A stretch of 5,522 nucleotides of DNA, from contig CAMZNQ010000322.1 of NCBI GenBank assembly GCA_947313765.1, positions 1-5,522 on the forward strand, read 5' to 3'. How positions within the stretch are numbered: position 1 is the first letter of the stretch; each line of letters begins with the position of its first letter. Source of the stretch: an uncultured Sulfurovum sp. GTDB taxonomy: Bacteria; Campylobacterota; Campylobacteria; Campylobacterales; Sulfurovaceae. The notes below the pieces were generated by a model that saw nothing but the letters and a program-made list of their open reading frames with translations, had not been told where the DNA came from and made no database searches. Positions 1-5,229 of this stretch are shown piece after piece. Position numbers and translations under genes: made by a program.

Positions 1-395
1 AAAATAAGAATAAATAGAACTCTACCAAAAGTCTTTCCAATTGCCATAAAGAGAATCTTTAAAACAACTAATCCTAATGAAGCATATACTAGATACATAC
101 CTAAAAGCTTATGCTCTTTTAACTCTGTTTGTCCCTCTGCTCCAAGTGCATCCCAAGCAGATTTTCCATCAACTACTCCTGTTAAATATGTAGCAAATAT
201 TGCAACAGCTACAACTATTAATAATAGTAGTGAAAAAACTGAAATGGAACGACGCTTAAGACCTAAGTTGTATATTTCAAGTAGAAGAATAACAATAGGA
301 ATAGCGATAACAAAATGAACAATTGCAGGATGTAGAAGCTCTGGAATCTCTATTGGTATTGGTATCTCAGGGATAACGATTGCAGGTAATGGCAT
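1..395 (-). CDS. DUF2231-family integral membrane protein (C-terminus outside window)
   Basis: The gene begins at ATG 395-393 and is still open at base 1, so 131 residues are visible and the C-terminal end is missing. A strong AGGAGG ribosome site (400-405) sits 4 bases before the start. After a Pro/Ile-rich N-terminus comes HPAIVHFVIAIPIV (residues 22-35), which resembles the opening motif of DUF2231 predicted membrane proteins. Three hydrophobic segments are visible: about 22-42, 53-73 and 97-119. A polar loop with DGKSAWDALG (76-85) joins the second and third. Inner-membrane location is inferred from these helices. His22, His27 and His95 lie at or near membrane segments. The family has no firmly assigned function; a redox or heme role would be speculation. 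It lies downstream of nfo on the same strand but has its own good promoter, so it is probably transcribed separately. Confidence 0.82.
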   Translation of the reverse strand, partial: MPLPAIVIPEIPIPIEIPELLHPAIVHFVIAIPIVILLLEIYNLGLKRRSISVFSLLLLIVVAVAIFATYLTGVVDGKSAWDALGAEGQTELKEHKLLGMYLVYASLGLVVLKILFMAIGKTFGRVLFILI

Positions 396-425
396 AGTGC
401 CTCCTTTTTTTAATTAAGATTAAAA

Positions 426-434
426 ATTATAGCA
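426..434 (-). promoter_or_regulatory. Extended -10 promoter for the DUF2231 gene
   Basis: Read on the minus strand the bases are TGCTATAAT, a TGn extension plus a perfect TATAAT (431-426). This predicts transcription starting near 419 and a 5' leader of about 25 bases that includes the AGGAGG site. No -35 box is evident, as is common for sigma-70 promoters in this phylum. Confidence 0.6.
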
Positions 435-515
435 TAAAAATAGGTTTTTAAAAAAATGATTAAATATTATCCTCTTTTTTTACTCGTTCCCTTGATACTC
501 TACTACCACATTAGT

Positions 516-540
516 GATTAAAATATAGTAAATTTTAATC
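516..540. repeat. Perfect 9-bp AT-rich inverted repeat after nfo
   Basis: GATTAAAAT (516-524) and ATTTTAATC (532-540) are exact reverse complements around a 7-base loop. The repeat starts at the last base of the nfo stop codon (542-540). It could be a weak 3' hairpin that protects or terminates the nfo transcript, but it has only one G-C pair per stem and no U-run follows on the minus strand. It could also be a protein-binding site upstream of the DUF2231 promoter. Its function is undecided. Confidence 0.45.
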
Positions 541-1427
541 TATTCAACCATATCATACATCTGCTCTATCTCTCTATCCCAAATATCACTATTTATAGTC
601 TCTAAAATAAGTGGGATATCATCCATTCTATTGTCATTCATAATAAATCTAAAGGCATCCCAACCAATCTCACCCTCCCCTAATGAGTGATGTCTATCAA
701 CACGACTTCCCAATTTTGGTTTAGAGTCATTTATGTGCATTGCAGAGAGATACTTAAATCCTACAATTCGTTCAAATTCATCCATTGTAGCATCATAAGC
801 CTCTCTTGTTCTTAAATCATAACCACCTGTAAATGTATGGCAAGTGTCTAAACAGACCCCTACCCTACTCTTATCTTCTACTCTATCTATTATATGAGCT
901 AAATGCTCAAATCTATAACCAAGGTTTGTACCCTGCCCTGCTGTATTTTCAATTACAAGTTTTACATTCATACCCTTAGTTGCTTCAATGGCAATATTTA
1001 GAGAGTCTCCAATAATATCTAAGCAGTTTAACTCTGCCTCCATAATCTTCTCAATATATTGAGGGTCTTTTTTAGGAACTTTAACTAAATGGCTTCCTGG
1101 ATGGAAATTTAGAAGTTCAAGCCCTAACTCATTACAACGATTAAGCTCATCAATAAATGCCTCTCTTGATTTTTCAAGTTTTTCAACTTCAGGGTGTCCT
1201 AGATTAATCAAATAGCTATCATGTGGTAAAACATGTTTAGGTAAAATTCCAGACTTCTCTAAATTTAATTTAAAACTATCTATCATCTTCTCATCTAAAG
1301 GCTTAGAGTTCCACTGTCTCTGATTTTTTGTAAATAGTGCAAATGCTTTTGCTCCTATCTTCATCGCATTTAAAGGAGCATTATCAACTCCACCACTTGC
1401 ACTTACATGTGCGCCTACAAACTTCAT
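540..1427 (-). CDS. nfo: Endonuclease IV (AP endonuclease, deoxyribonuclease IV)
   Basis: This 295-residue protein is close to the roughly 285 residues of E. coli Nfo. The family cuts DNA 5' of abasic sites and removes blocked 3' ends in base-excision repair, using a tri-zinc centre in a TIM barrel. The expected metal ligands are all present by motif: His69 (LPHDSY), His109 (NFHPGSH), Glu160 (VIENTAGQG), Asp194 and His197 (CLDTCHTF), His231 (MHINDSK), Asp244 and His246 ([11 protein letters not shown]) and Glu276 (LILET). The N-terminal GAHVSASGG motif is also typical, so the enzyme should be active. The ATG shares its A with the TAA stop of the lipoprotein gene upstream (TAATG). Only a modest GAGAG ribosome site precedes it, so translational coupling is likely. 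No separate promoter is evident, and expression probably depends on the promoter near 1934. Confidence 0.97.
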   Translation of the reverse strand: MKFVGAHVSASGGVDNAPLNAMKIGAKAFALFTKNQRQWNSKPLDEKMIDSFKLNLEKSGILPKHVLPHDSYLINLGHPEVEKLEKSREAFIDELNRCNELGLELLNFHPGSHLVKVPKKDPQYIEKIMEAELNCLDIIGDSLNIAIEATKGMNVKLVIENTAGQGTNLGYRFEHLAHIIDRVEDKSRVGVCLDTCHTFTGGYDLRTREAYDATMDEFERIVGFKYLSAMHINDSKPKLGSRVDRHHSLGEGEIGWDAFRFIMNDNRMDDIPLILETINSDIWDREIEQMYDMVE

Positions 1428-1909
1428 TATTGTTCTCTCACTTTTATTAAAATTTTATTTAATCTATCACGAAAAATTCGCTCTTTATCTTTAACAACAT
1501 ATGATATATCATAAAGCCTATCTTTTGTCAATTGTTGAGAGAATCCATTTTGGTTTTTAACTAAATTATCTCTATTAAATATTGGTTTAGCTCTAAAGAT
1601 ATTCTCTAAAAGTGTATCTGGATATGAACTATTTAATATCTCTGCATTAAAATCTTTTTTATCCATACATTTAAAAGTTGACATACAGATATTCATACCA
1701 TTAATCTCTAAATTCATTAATGGTTGCCCTGCTCCATATATCTCTACATTAACTTTACTTGAACTATCTGTGATAAACCCCATATCAGCATACTTAAAAG
1801 TAGCTGTTTTCATAACTATAAAAGCACTCTCTTGCTTCTCTATTTTTACTCCACTACAACCATTTAATAACCAAAAAAATGTGATTATAATCCATACTCT
1901 ATCTATCAT
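1427..1909 (-). CDS. Putative small lipoprotein, function unknown
   Basis: The gene encodes 160 residues. The start ATG (1909-1907) is backed by an AAAAGGAT ribosome site with 8 bases between AGGA and ATG. The N-terminus is a short signal: Arg4, a hydrophobic core over residues 5-15, then LNGC with Cys18 as the likely lipidated residue. Asn at -2 is off the usual lipobox, so lipidation is probable rather than certain. Ser19 after the cysteine would favour outer-membrane sorting under the E. coli rule, if that applies here. The remainder looks like a single small periplasmic domain with two further cysteines, Cys75 and Cys81 (CMSTFKC), that could form a disulfide. I do not recognise a named family. 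It is the first gene of a unit with nfo and overlaps it by one base, though nothing in its sequence suggests DNA repair. The pairing may simply be economical packing. Confidence 0.8.
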   Translation of the reverse strand: MIDRVWIIITFFWLLNGCSGVKIEKQESAFIVMKTATFKYADMGFITDSSSKVNVEIYGAGQPLMNLEINGMNICMSTFKCMDKKDFNAEILNSSYPDTLLENIFRAKPIFNRDNLVKNQNGFSQQLTKDRLYDISYVVKDKERIFRDRLNKILIKVREQ

Positions 1910-1933
1910 TTTTTATATCCTTTTAAAAAATAG

Positions 1934-1939
1934 ATTATA
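1934..1939 (-). promoter_or_regulatory. Candidate -10 box for the lipoprotein-nfo unit
   Basis: On the minus strand these bases read TATAAT. Transcription would start near 1927, giving a short leader of roughly 18 bases that contains the AAAAGGAT ribosome site. There is no TGn extension and no clear -35 box. It lies back to back with the tRNA promoter at 1996-2004. Confidence 0.5.
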
Positions 1940-1995
1940 TCTAAGAATAAATAAAAAAGATTTTTAGCTACTTTAATAAAACTTTAAGAATTATC

Positions 1996-2004
1996 TGCTA
2001 TAAT
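1996..2004 (+). promoter_or_regulatory. Extended -10 promoter for the tRNA-Glu pair
   Basis: TGCTATAAT contains a perfect TATAAT (1999-2004) with a TGn extension. The predicted start near 2011 leaves about 15 bases of 5' leader before the first mature tRNA base at 2026. No comparable box is found in the 28-base spacer before the second tRNA, so both tRNAs are probably made from this one promoter and cut apart. Confidence 0.6.
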
Positions 2005-2025
2005 TCCGTCACTAAGTTATTAAAT

Positions 2026-2100
2026 GGCCCCTTCGTCTAGCGGTTAGGATCCATGGTTTTCATCCATGTTACAGGAGTTCGAGTCTCCTAGGGGTCACCA
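2026..2100 (+). tRNA. tRNA-Glu (anticodon UUC), copy 1
   Basis: The 75 bases fold as a standard tRNA. The acceptor GGCCCCT pairs with AGGGGTC (one G-U pair at the second position), followed by discriminator A and an encoded CCA. The anticodon stem CATGG/CCATG closes the loop TTTTCAT, which places anticodon TTC at 2059-2061 and so reads GAA/GAG codons. The T arm is AGGAG-TTCGAGT-CTCCT. The D-arm region includes AGCGGTTAGGAT, as in other bacterial tRNA-Glu. The CCA is encoded, so it need not be added after transcription. Confidence 0.97.
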
Positions 2101-2128
2101 TTTAGAGCTTATGTTTTATATATTTAGT

Positions 2129-2203
2129 GGCCCCTTCGTCTAGCGGTTAGGATCCATGGTTTTCATCCATGTTACAGGAGTTCGAGTCTCCTAGGGGTCA
2201 CCA
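2129..2203 (+). tRNA. tRNA-Glu (anticodon UUC), copy 2, identical to copy 1
   Basis: All 75 bases match the copy at 2026-2100, including the encoded CCA, the CATGG/CCATG anticodon stem and the TTC anticodon (2162-2164). The two are separated by 28 bases with no obvious promoter, which suggests a single two-tRNA precursor. The base immediately after the CCA belongs to the stop codon of the convergent membrane-protein gene, so there is no independent terminator region. The only terminator-like element downstream is a run of seven T at 2223-2229 without a nearby hairpin. Confidence 0.97.
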
Positions 2204-2443
2204 CTAAGTATCTTCTTTATAATTTTTTTGCCTCTTATATATCTCTAACATTTTTGCAAATGAGTAAGCAATACCCATAATAGATAATATATATGTCCAC
2301 AAATCCCAATCTAAAGGGTTATAAGATAGTTCTATAAGCACAAATACTAACCAAATAAGTATTACCTCTAGTATGAAATATAATAGTGGGATAAATTTTC
2401 TCTTTTTTCTACGCTCTTTAATCTTACTAGTTCCTATCCTCAT
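2204..2443 (-). CDS. Small two-helix membrane protein, function unknown
   Basis: The gene encodes 79 residues. The N-terminus is strongly basic (KIKERRKKRK, residues 7-16), followed by a hydrophobic helix at about 17-39, a short Asp/Trp-containing loop (YNPLDWDLW) and a second helix at about 49-66. The C-terminal tail is charged. The positive charge at both ends predicts a hairpin with both termini in the cytoplasm and the loop outside. A TAAGG ribosome site (2454-2458) lies about 10 bases before the ATG, and the composition looks like that of a genuine membrane protein. I recognise no family. The stop codon TAG (2206-2204) abuts the CCA of the convergent tRNA, so transcription past the stop would be antisense to both tRNAs. 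It is divergent from the malic enzyme gene. Confidence 0.72.
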   Translation of the reverse strand: MRIGTSKIKERRKKRKFIPLLYFILEVILIWLVFVLIELSYNPLDWDLWTYILSIMGIAYSFAKMLEIYKRQKNYKEDT

Positions 2444-2476
2444 ATTAAAAAAACCTTATATACTTTTATTTTATAC

Positions 2477-2492
2477 TTACAAAATATTGTAA
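2477..2492. promoter_or_regulatory. Inverted repeat TTACAA-N4-TTGTAA, possible operator
   Basis: Perfect 6-bp arms flank AATA between the divergent membrane-protein and malic enzyme genes. On the minus strand the repeat overlaps an extended -10-like TGTTACAAT (2494-2486) and lies next to another -10 candidate, TATAAA (2475-2470), so a bound protein could affect the small membrane-protein gene. The spacing resembles CRP/FNR-type sites, but the arms match no consensus I can name with confidence. Confidence 0.3.
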
Positions 2493-2548
2493 CATAATCT
2501 CATAAAATTTTTAAAAAGGGTATGAGCTATTAACTTTATATTTTATTA

Positions 2549-2557
2549 TGCTAAAAT
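2549..2557 (+). promoter_or_regulatory. Extended -10 promoter for the malic enzyme gene
   Basis: TGCTAAAAT is a TGn extension plus TAAAAT, one mismatch from TATAAT. The predicted start near 2564 leaves about 23 bases of leader with AAGGAA (2575-2580) in front of the ATG at 2587. An upstream in-frame ATG at 2548 overlaps this element and would not be in the transcript. Confidence 0.55.
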
Positions 2558-2586
2558 TCCATTTGAAAAATTTTAAGGAAAAAAAT

Positions 2587-3870
2587 ATGGAAAATTTTAA
2601 AAAAGAGTCTCTAGCTTACCATTTTCATGGAAAAACTGCTACCCATATTACCAAACCGTGTAAAACTCAAAAAGAGTTATCAATGGCATATACCCCAGGT
2701 GTTGCATATCCATGTTTAGAGATTGCTCAAAATCCATCTTTAGCATATAAATATACAAACAAAGGAAACACCGTTGCTGTTATCTCTGATGGAACAGCTG
2801 TTCTTGGGTTAGGAAATATTGGTGGATTAGCAGGAAAGCCTGTCATGGAGGGAAAAGCTGTTCTCTTTAAATATTTTGCTAATGTAGATGCTGTTGATGT
2901 AATTTTAAATGTTCATGAGATTGATGAGATTGTTAATGTTTGTGTAGCAATTTCAGATACTTATGGTGGTATTAACTTAGAAGATATAGCTGCTCCTGCA
3001 TGTTTTGAGATAGAGAAAAGACTCCAAGAGAGACTTGATATTCCTGTATTTCATGATGACCAACATGGAACAGCAATAATAACATCAGCAGGACTTATGA
3101 ATGCTGTTGAGTTAGCCGATAAAAATATAGATGAAATCAAAGTAGTAATTATTGGTGCAGGTGCAGCAGGTATCGCTTGTGCTAGAATGTATAGAAACAT
3201 TGGTGTAAAGCATATTGTAATGTTAGACTCAAAGGGAGTTATTCATTCAAAAAGAGATGATTTAAATAGATATAAACAAGAGTTTGCAATTGAGACTGAA
3301 GATAGAACATTAGCAGATGCTTTAAATGGAGCAGATATGATGCTAGGTCTTTCGGGACCTGGTATTGTATCTCAAGAGATGGTAAAAACAATGGCAAAAG
3401 ATGCAATTATTTTTGCATGTGCAAATCCGACACCAGAGATTACACCTGATGAAGTCGAAGAGGTTAGACCAGATATTATTGTAGGTACAGGACGCAGTGA
3501 TTACCCTAACCAAGTTAACAATGTTTTAGGTTTTCCATTTATATTTAGAGGTGCTTTAGATTCAGGTGCTACAAAAATTACAGAAAATATGAAGATGGCA
3601 GCAGCAAAAGCCTTAGCTGCTTTAGCAAAAGAGCCTGTTCCTTACTATGTAAAAGCAGCTTATAATGACCCAGATTTAACCTATGGTAGAAAACATATCA
3701 TCCCTACACCATTTTCAAGAGAGGTACTTGTTTGGGTTGCATCTGCTGTAGCTGAAGCTGCCTTTGAAGATGGAGTAACAAATCTTAAAGCCTGTGACTT
3801 AAAAAACTATCAAGATAAACTTCGTCAAATGATTTATGTTGATAACCATGAAGATTCACACCTTAACTAA
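2587..3870 (+). CDS. Malic enzyme (oxaloacetate-decarboxylating malate dehydrogenase), short form
   Basis: The enzyme oxidatively decarboxylates malate to pyruvate and CO2 with NAD(P)+, linking the TCA cycle to pyruvate in the cytoplasm. With the start at 2587 it has 427 residues, the length of short bacterial malic enzymes without the C-terminal phosphotransacetylase-like domain of E. coli MaeB. Visible motifs are AYTPGVAYPC (34-43, catalytic Tyr35), GKPVMEGKAVLFK (83-95, containing the catalytic lysine, probably Lys90), acidic metal ligands in CFEIE (139-143) and FHDDQHGTA (155-163), the nucleotide-binding GAGAAG (190-195), ANPTPEI (279-285) and DYPNQVNNVLGFPF (305-318). The start was chosen because AAGGAA lies 6 bases upstream; an ATG 39 bases earlier falls in the promoter. 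NAD versus NADP cannot be settled from sequence, although Asp214 sits at the usual discriminating strand end. Probably co-transcribed with pgeF. Confidence 0.95.
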   Translation: MENFKKESLAYHFHGKTATHITKPCKTQKELSMAYTPGVAYPCLEIAQNPSLAYKYTNKGNTVAVISDGTAVLGLGNIGGLAGKPVMEGKAVLFKYFANVDAVDVILNVHEIDEIVNVCVAISDTYGGINLEDIAAPACFEIEKRLQERLDIPVFHDDQHGTAIITSAGLMNAVELADKNIDEIKVVIIGAGAAGIACARMYRNIGVKHIVMLDSKGVIHSKRDDLNRYKQEFAIETEDRTLADALNGADMMLGLSGPGIVSQEMVKTMAKDAIIFACANPTPEITPDEVEEVRPDIIVGTGRSDYPNQVNNVLGFPFIFRGALDSGATKITENMKMAAAKALAALAKEPVPYYVKAAYNDPDLTYGRKHIIPTPFSREVLVWVASAVAEAAFEDGVTNLKACDLKNYQDKLRQMIYVDNHEDSHLN

Positions 3871-3881
3871 AGAGTTATATA

Positions 3882-4634
3882 GTGAAAAGGATATATACTT
3901 TTAATCATCTATCTAAAGAGAAGTGTTGTATACACCTTGTTACACAAAAAGAGCATGAGAAATCATACTCTTTCTCTCTAGCTCTACATACCCAAGAGAA
4001 TAGAGAGGATATTATTAAAAATAGAGTCTATTTAAGTAAAGAGTTTCCCAATTTTTCATTTATTGTTTCAAATCAAACACATAGTGCAAATATTAAAGTA
4101 GTTACAAAAAAAGAGACAAAAGGGTGGATGGAATTAGATAGTGCCATAGAGAACTGTGATGCCTTAATTACAAATCAAAAAGAGGTAATGTTAACTATTT
4201 TAACTGCTGATTGTGTACCTATTTTTCTATTTGATAAGAAACAAAATGTTATTTCAGCCATACATGCAGGATGGAGAGGAACTCAACAGAAGATACTCTA
4301 CAAAACTGTAAAAAAAATGATAGAAGTTTTTAACTCCAATCCTAAAGATATTTTAGCAGGAATAGCACCATCTATTGGAAAATGTTGTTATGAGGTAGAT
4401 TGGAGTGTAGCTAAACATTTTAAATATATTAAAGATGCTTATGAAAATAGAGGGGAGAAACAGATGTTAGATTTACCCCATATAAATAAACAACAACTAC
4501 TAGAAGCAGGTATAGAGGAGAAGAATATTGAATTATCAAATATCTGTACTTCATGTGAAGTGGAAAAATACTTCTCATATAGAAGAGAGAGAGGTTGTTC
4601 AGGAAGGTTTATGAGTATGATTGGACTAAAATAA
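3882..4634 (+). CDS. pgeF: PgeF/YfiH family protein (laccase-domain, peptidoglycan editing factor)
   Basis: This 250-residue protein belongs to the YfiH/YlmD/FAMIN family. E. coli YfiH keeps serine out of the alanine position of peptidoglycan precursors, and relatives act on purine nucleosides, so the substrate here is open. The metal/catalytic triad is intact: His67 (NQTHSANI), Cys111 (TADCVPIF) and His128 (HAGWRGT). Also present are IAPSIGKCCYEV (161-172), CTSC (222-225) and the C-terminal YRRERGCSGRF (233-243). It starts with GTG, the only usable start between the in-frame stop upstream and the conserved region. A modest AAAGAG site lies 7 bases ahead. A better AAAAGGAT lies just inside the coding sequence but has no start codon downstream at the right distance. 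It begins 11 bases after the malic enzyme stop, indicating an operon, and ends 3 bases from a convergent gene. Confidence 0.92.
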   Translation: MKRIYTFNHLSKEKCCIHLVTQKEHEKSYSFSLALHTQENREDIIKNRVYLSKEFPNFSFIVSNQTHSANIKVVTKKETKGWMELDSAIENCDALITNQKEVMLTILTADCVPIFLFDKKQNVISAIHAGWRGTQQKILYKTVKKMIEVFNSNPKDILAGIAPSIGKCCYEVDWSVAKHFKYIKDAYENRGEKQMLDLPHINKQQLLEAGIEEKNIELSNICTSCEVEKYFSYRRERGCSGRFMSMIGLK

Positions 4635-4637
4635 CCA

Positions 4638-5036
4638 TTAAATTTGACCTATAAAAATTCTATCTTCATGTTCATCAATAGGTGTTAAACTTAATTCAGA
4701 TTTAATAATTTCAACGATTAACGGTATGTTATCAGAGTGTATATCCATTTTTTTTGCCAACATGCTCTTTAATTTTAGATTAATATCTAGTTTCTCCTCT
4801 TTTATATCTACAGGTGTCTCTTCTATAGTATCTATCGGACTCTCTTCTAATTGGGTTATTAAATCTGAGTCATTAGAAATTTCAGTTTTATTAGATATAG
4901 AAGATAGTGATTTAGATATAAAAGAGTTTTTATTAAACTCTATTGAAAAGTTTTCAGAAAAATCAGTATAAAAATTATTATATCCCATAAAAATAAGACC
5001 TCCCATGATTATGGTTGCCTCAAGTTTAATAATCAT
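4638..5036 (-). CDS. Unrecognised acidic protein with short N-terminal hydrophobic segment; start uncertain
   Basis: The frame encodes up to 132 residues and matches no family I know. A short hydrophobic stretch (residues 7-19) suggests a membrane anchor. A Ser/Asn-rich region (about 27-58) follows, then an acidic linker with an imperfect octad pair, SPIDTIEE and TPVDIKEE (66-81). The C-terminal part (84-116) looks helical. I infer an anchored protein with a disordered linker and a small C-terminal domain. The start is doubtful. The ATG at 5036 has no good ribosome site, whereas AAAAAAGGATAT lies 8 bases before an out-of-frame ATG at 5049. Removing one T at 5028/5029 would fuse the frames into a 136-residue protein starting MNTSNDYKLEAT. 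Internal Met17, with GGAGG 10 bases upstream, is another option. It converges on pgeF and is divergent from the TlpA-like gene. Confidence 0.62.
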   Translation of the reverse strand: MIIKLEATIIMGGLIFMGYNNFYTDFSENFSIEFNKNSFISKSLSSISNKTEISNDSDLITQLEESPIDTIEETPVDIKEEKLDINLKLKSMLAKKMDIHSDNIPLIVEIIKSELSLTPIDEHEDRIFIGQI

Positions 5037-5049
5037 TACTTGTATTCAT
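5026..5049 (-). other. Displaced start: 7-codon leader frame or frameshifted N-terminus
   Basis: An ATG at 5049-5047 opens a frame reading MNTSNDY and then TAA (5028-5026), overlapping the start of the 132-residue frame. Its ribosome site and 8-base spacing closely match those of the lipoprotein gene at 1909, so ribosomes should start here. It is either a short leader whose translation couples to the ATG at 5036, or the true N-terminus separated from the rest by one extra base. Confidence 0.5.
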
Positions 5050-5075
5050 CTTTTATATCCTTTTTTCTAGGAGAA

Positions 5076-5084
5076 ATTTTACCA
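5076..5084 (-). promoter_or_regulatory. Extended -10 promoter for the 4638-5049 gene
   Basis: On the minus strand the bases read TGGTAAAAT, a TGn extension plus TAAAAT. Transcription would begin near 5069, leaving about 20 bases with the AAAAAAGGATAT ribosome site before the ATG at 5049. This geometry matches the other promoters in the window and supports 5049 as the intended start. Confidence 0.5.
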
Positions 5085-5138
5085 TAAGAATTGGTAGTAA
5101 AAGTGAAATTCTATACATTTAACTAAAAATAATTAATA

Positions 5139-5163
5139 TTATTGATTAAAATTGAATCAATAA
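5139..5163. promoter_or_regulatory. Perfect 9-bp inverted repeat between divergent genes, possible operator
   Basis: TTATTGATT (5139-5147) and AATCAATAA (5155-5163) are exact reverse complements around 7 bases. The repeat lies just upstream of a weak -10 candidate for the TlpA-like gene (TATGAT, 5167-5172), where a -35 element would be, and upstream of the divergent promoter at 5076-5084. The TTGAT/ATCAA half-sites resemble FNR halves but are 9 rather than 4 bases apart, so this is not a standard FNR box. Confidence 0.4.
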
Positions 5164-5188
5164 AAATATGATAAAGAGAGTTTAAATA

Positions 5189-5222
5189 CCTTTTTGGATA
5201 TCCTTTCATCTTAAAAAAAGGA
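5189..5222 (+). promoter_or_regulatory. Possible ribosome-site-masking leader of the TlpA-like gene
   Basis: The ribosome site AAAGGA (5217-5222) can pair with TCCTTT (5201-5206) across a 10-base loop. Alternatively, AAAAAGG (5215-5221) can pair with CCTTTTT (5189-5195). Both helices are short and AT-rich, so this is a structural possibility rather than a shown switch. In either case 7 bases separate AGGA from the ATG at 5230, a good spacing when unmasked. Confidence 0.25.
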
Positions 5223-5229
5223 ATTTTAA

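Larger units (their letters stand above)
2025..2203 (+). repeat. Tandem direct repeat carrying the tRNA-Glu genes
   Basis: A 76-base unit (2025-2100 and 2128-2203) is repeated exactly at a 103-base period. Identity stops one base before the mature tRNA and ends at the CCA; the spacers differ. It is a tRNA gene duplication whose repeats are long enough to allow copy-number change by recombination. Confidence 0.85.

Noticed and set aside
1770..1967. Plus-strand open frame of 65 codons opposite the lipoprotein gene
   Set aside because: It overlaps the better-supported lipoprotein gene, whose ribosome site and signal peptide fit; the plus-strand product looks like antisense low-complexity sequence.
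2026..2203. tRNA pair as a phage or island attachment site
   Set aside because: Both copies are complete tRNAs in close tandem, with no integrase, partial tRNA fragment or foreign-looking DNA beside them.
2223..2229. Intrinsic terminator for the tRNA transcript
   Set aside because: A run of seven T is present, but no hairpin immediately precedes it; it may contribute to termination but cannot be called.
4726..4971. Plus-strand open frame of 81 codons opposite the 4638-5036 gene
   Set aside because: It mirrors the acidic Ser-rich coding strand, and there is no good ribosome site or promoter for it.
5142..5160. FNR box between the divergent genes
   Set aside because: TTGAT and ATCAA are 9 bases apart instead of 4, so the geometry is wrong for FNR.
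5168..5185. Tiny leader frame (MIKRV) before the TlpA-like gene
   Set aside because: It has no ribosome site and its ATG overlaps a -10 candidate, so it is unlikely to be translated.
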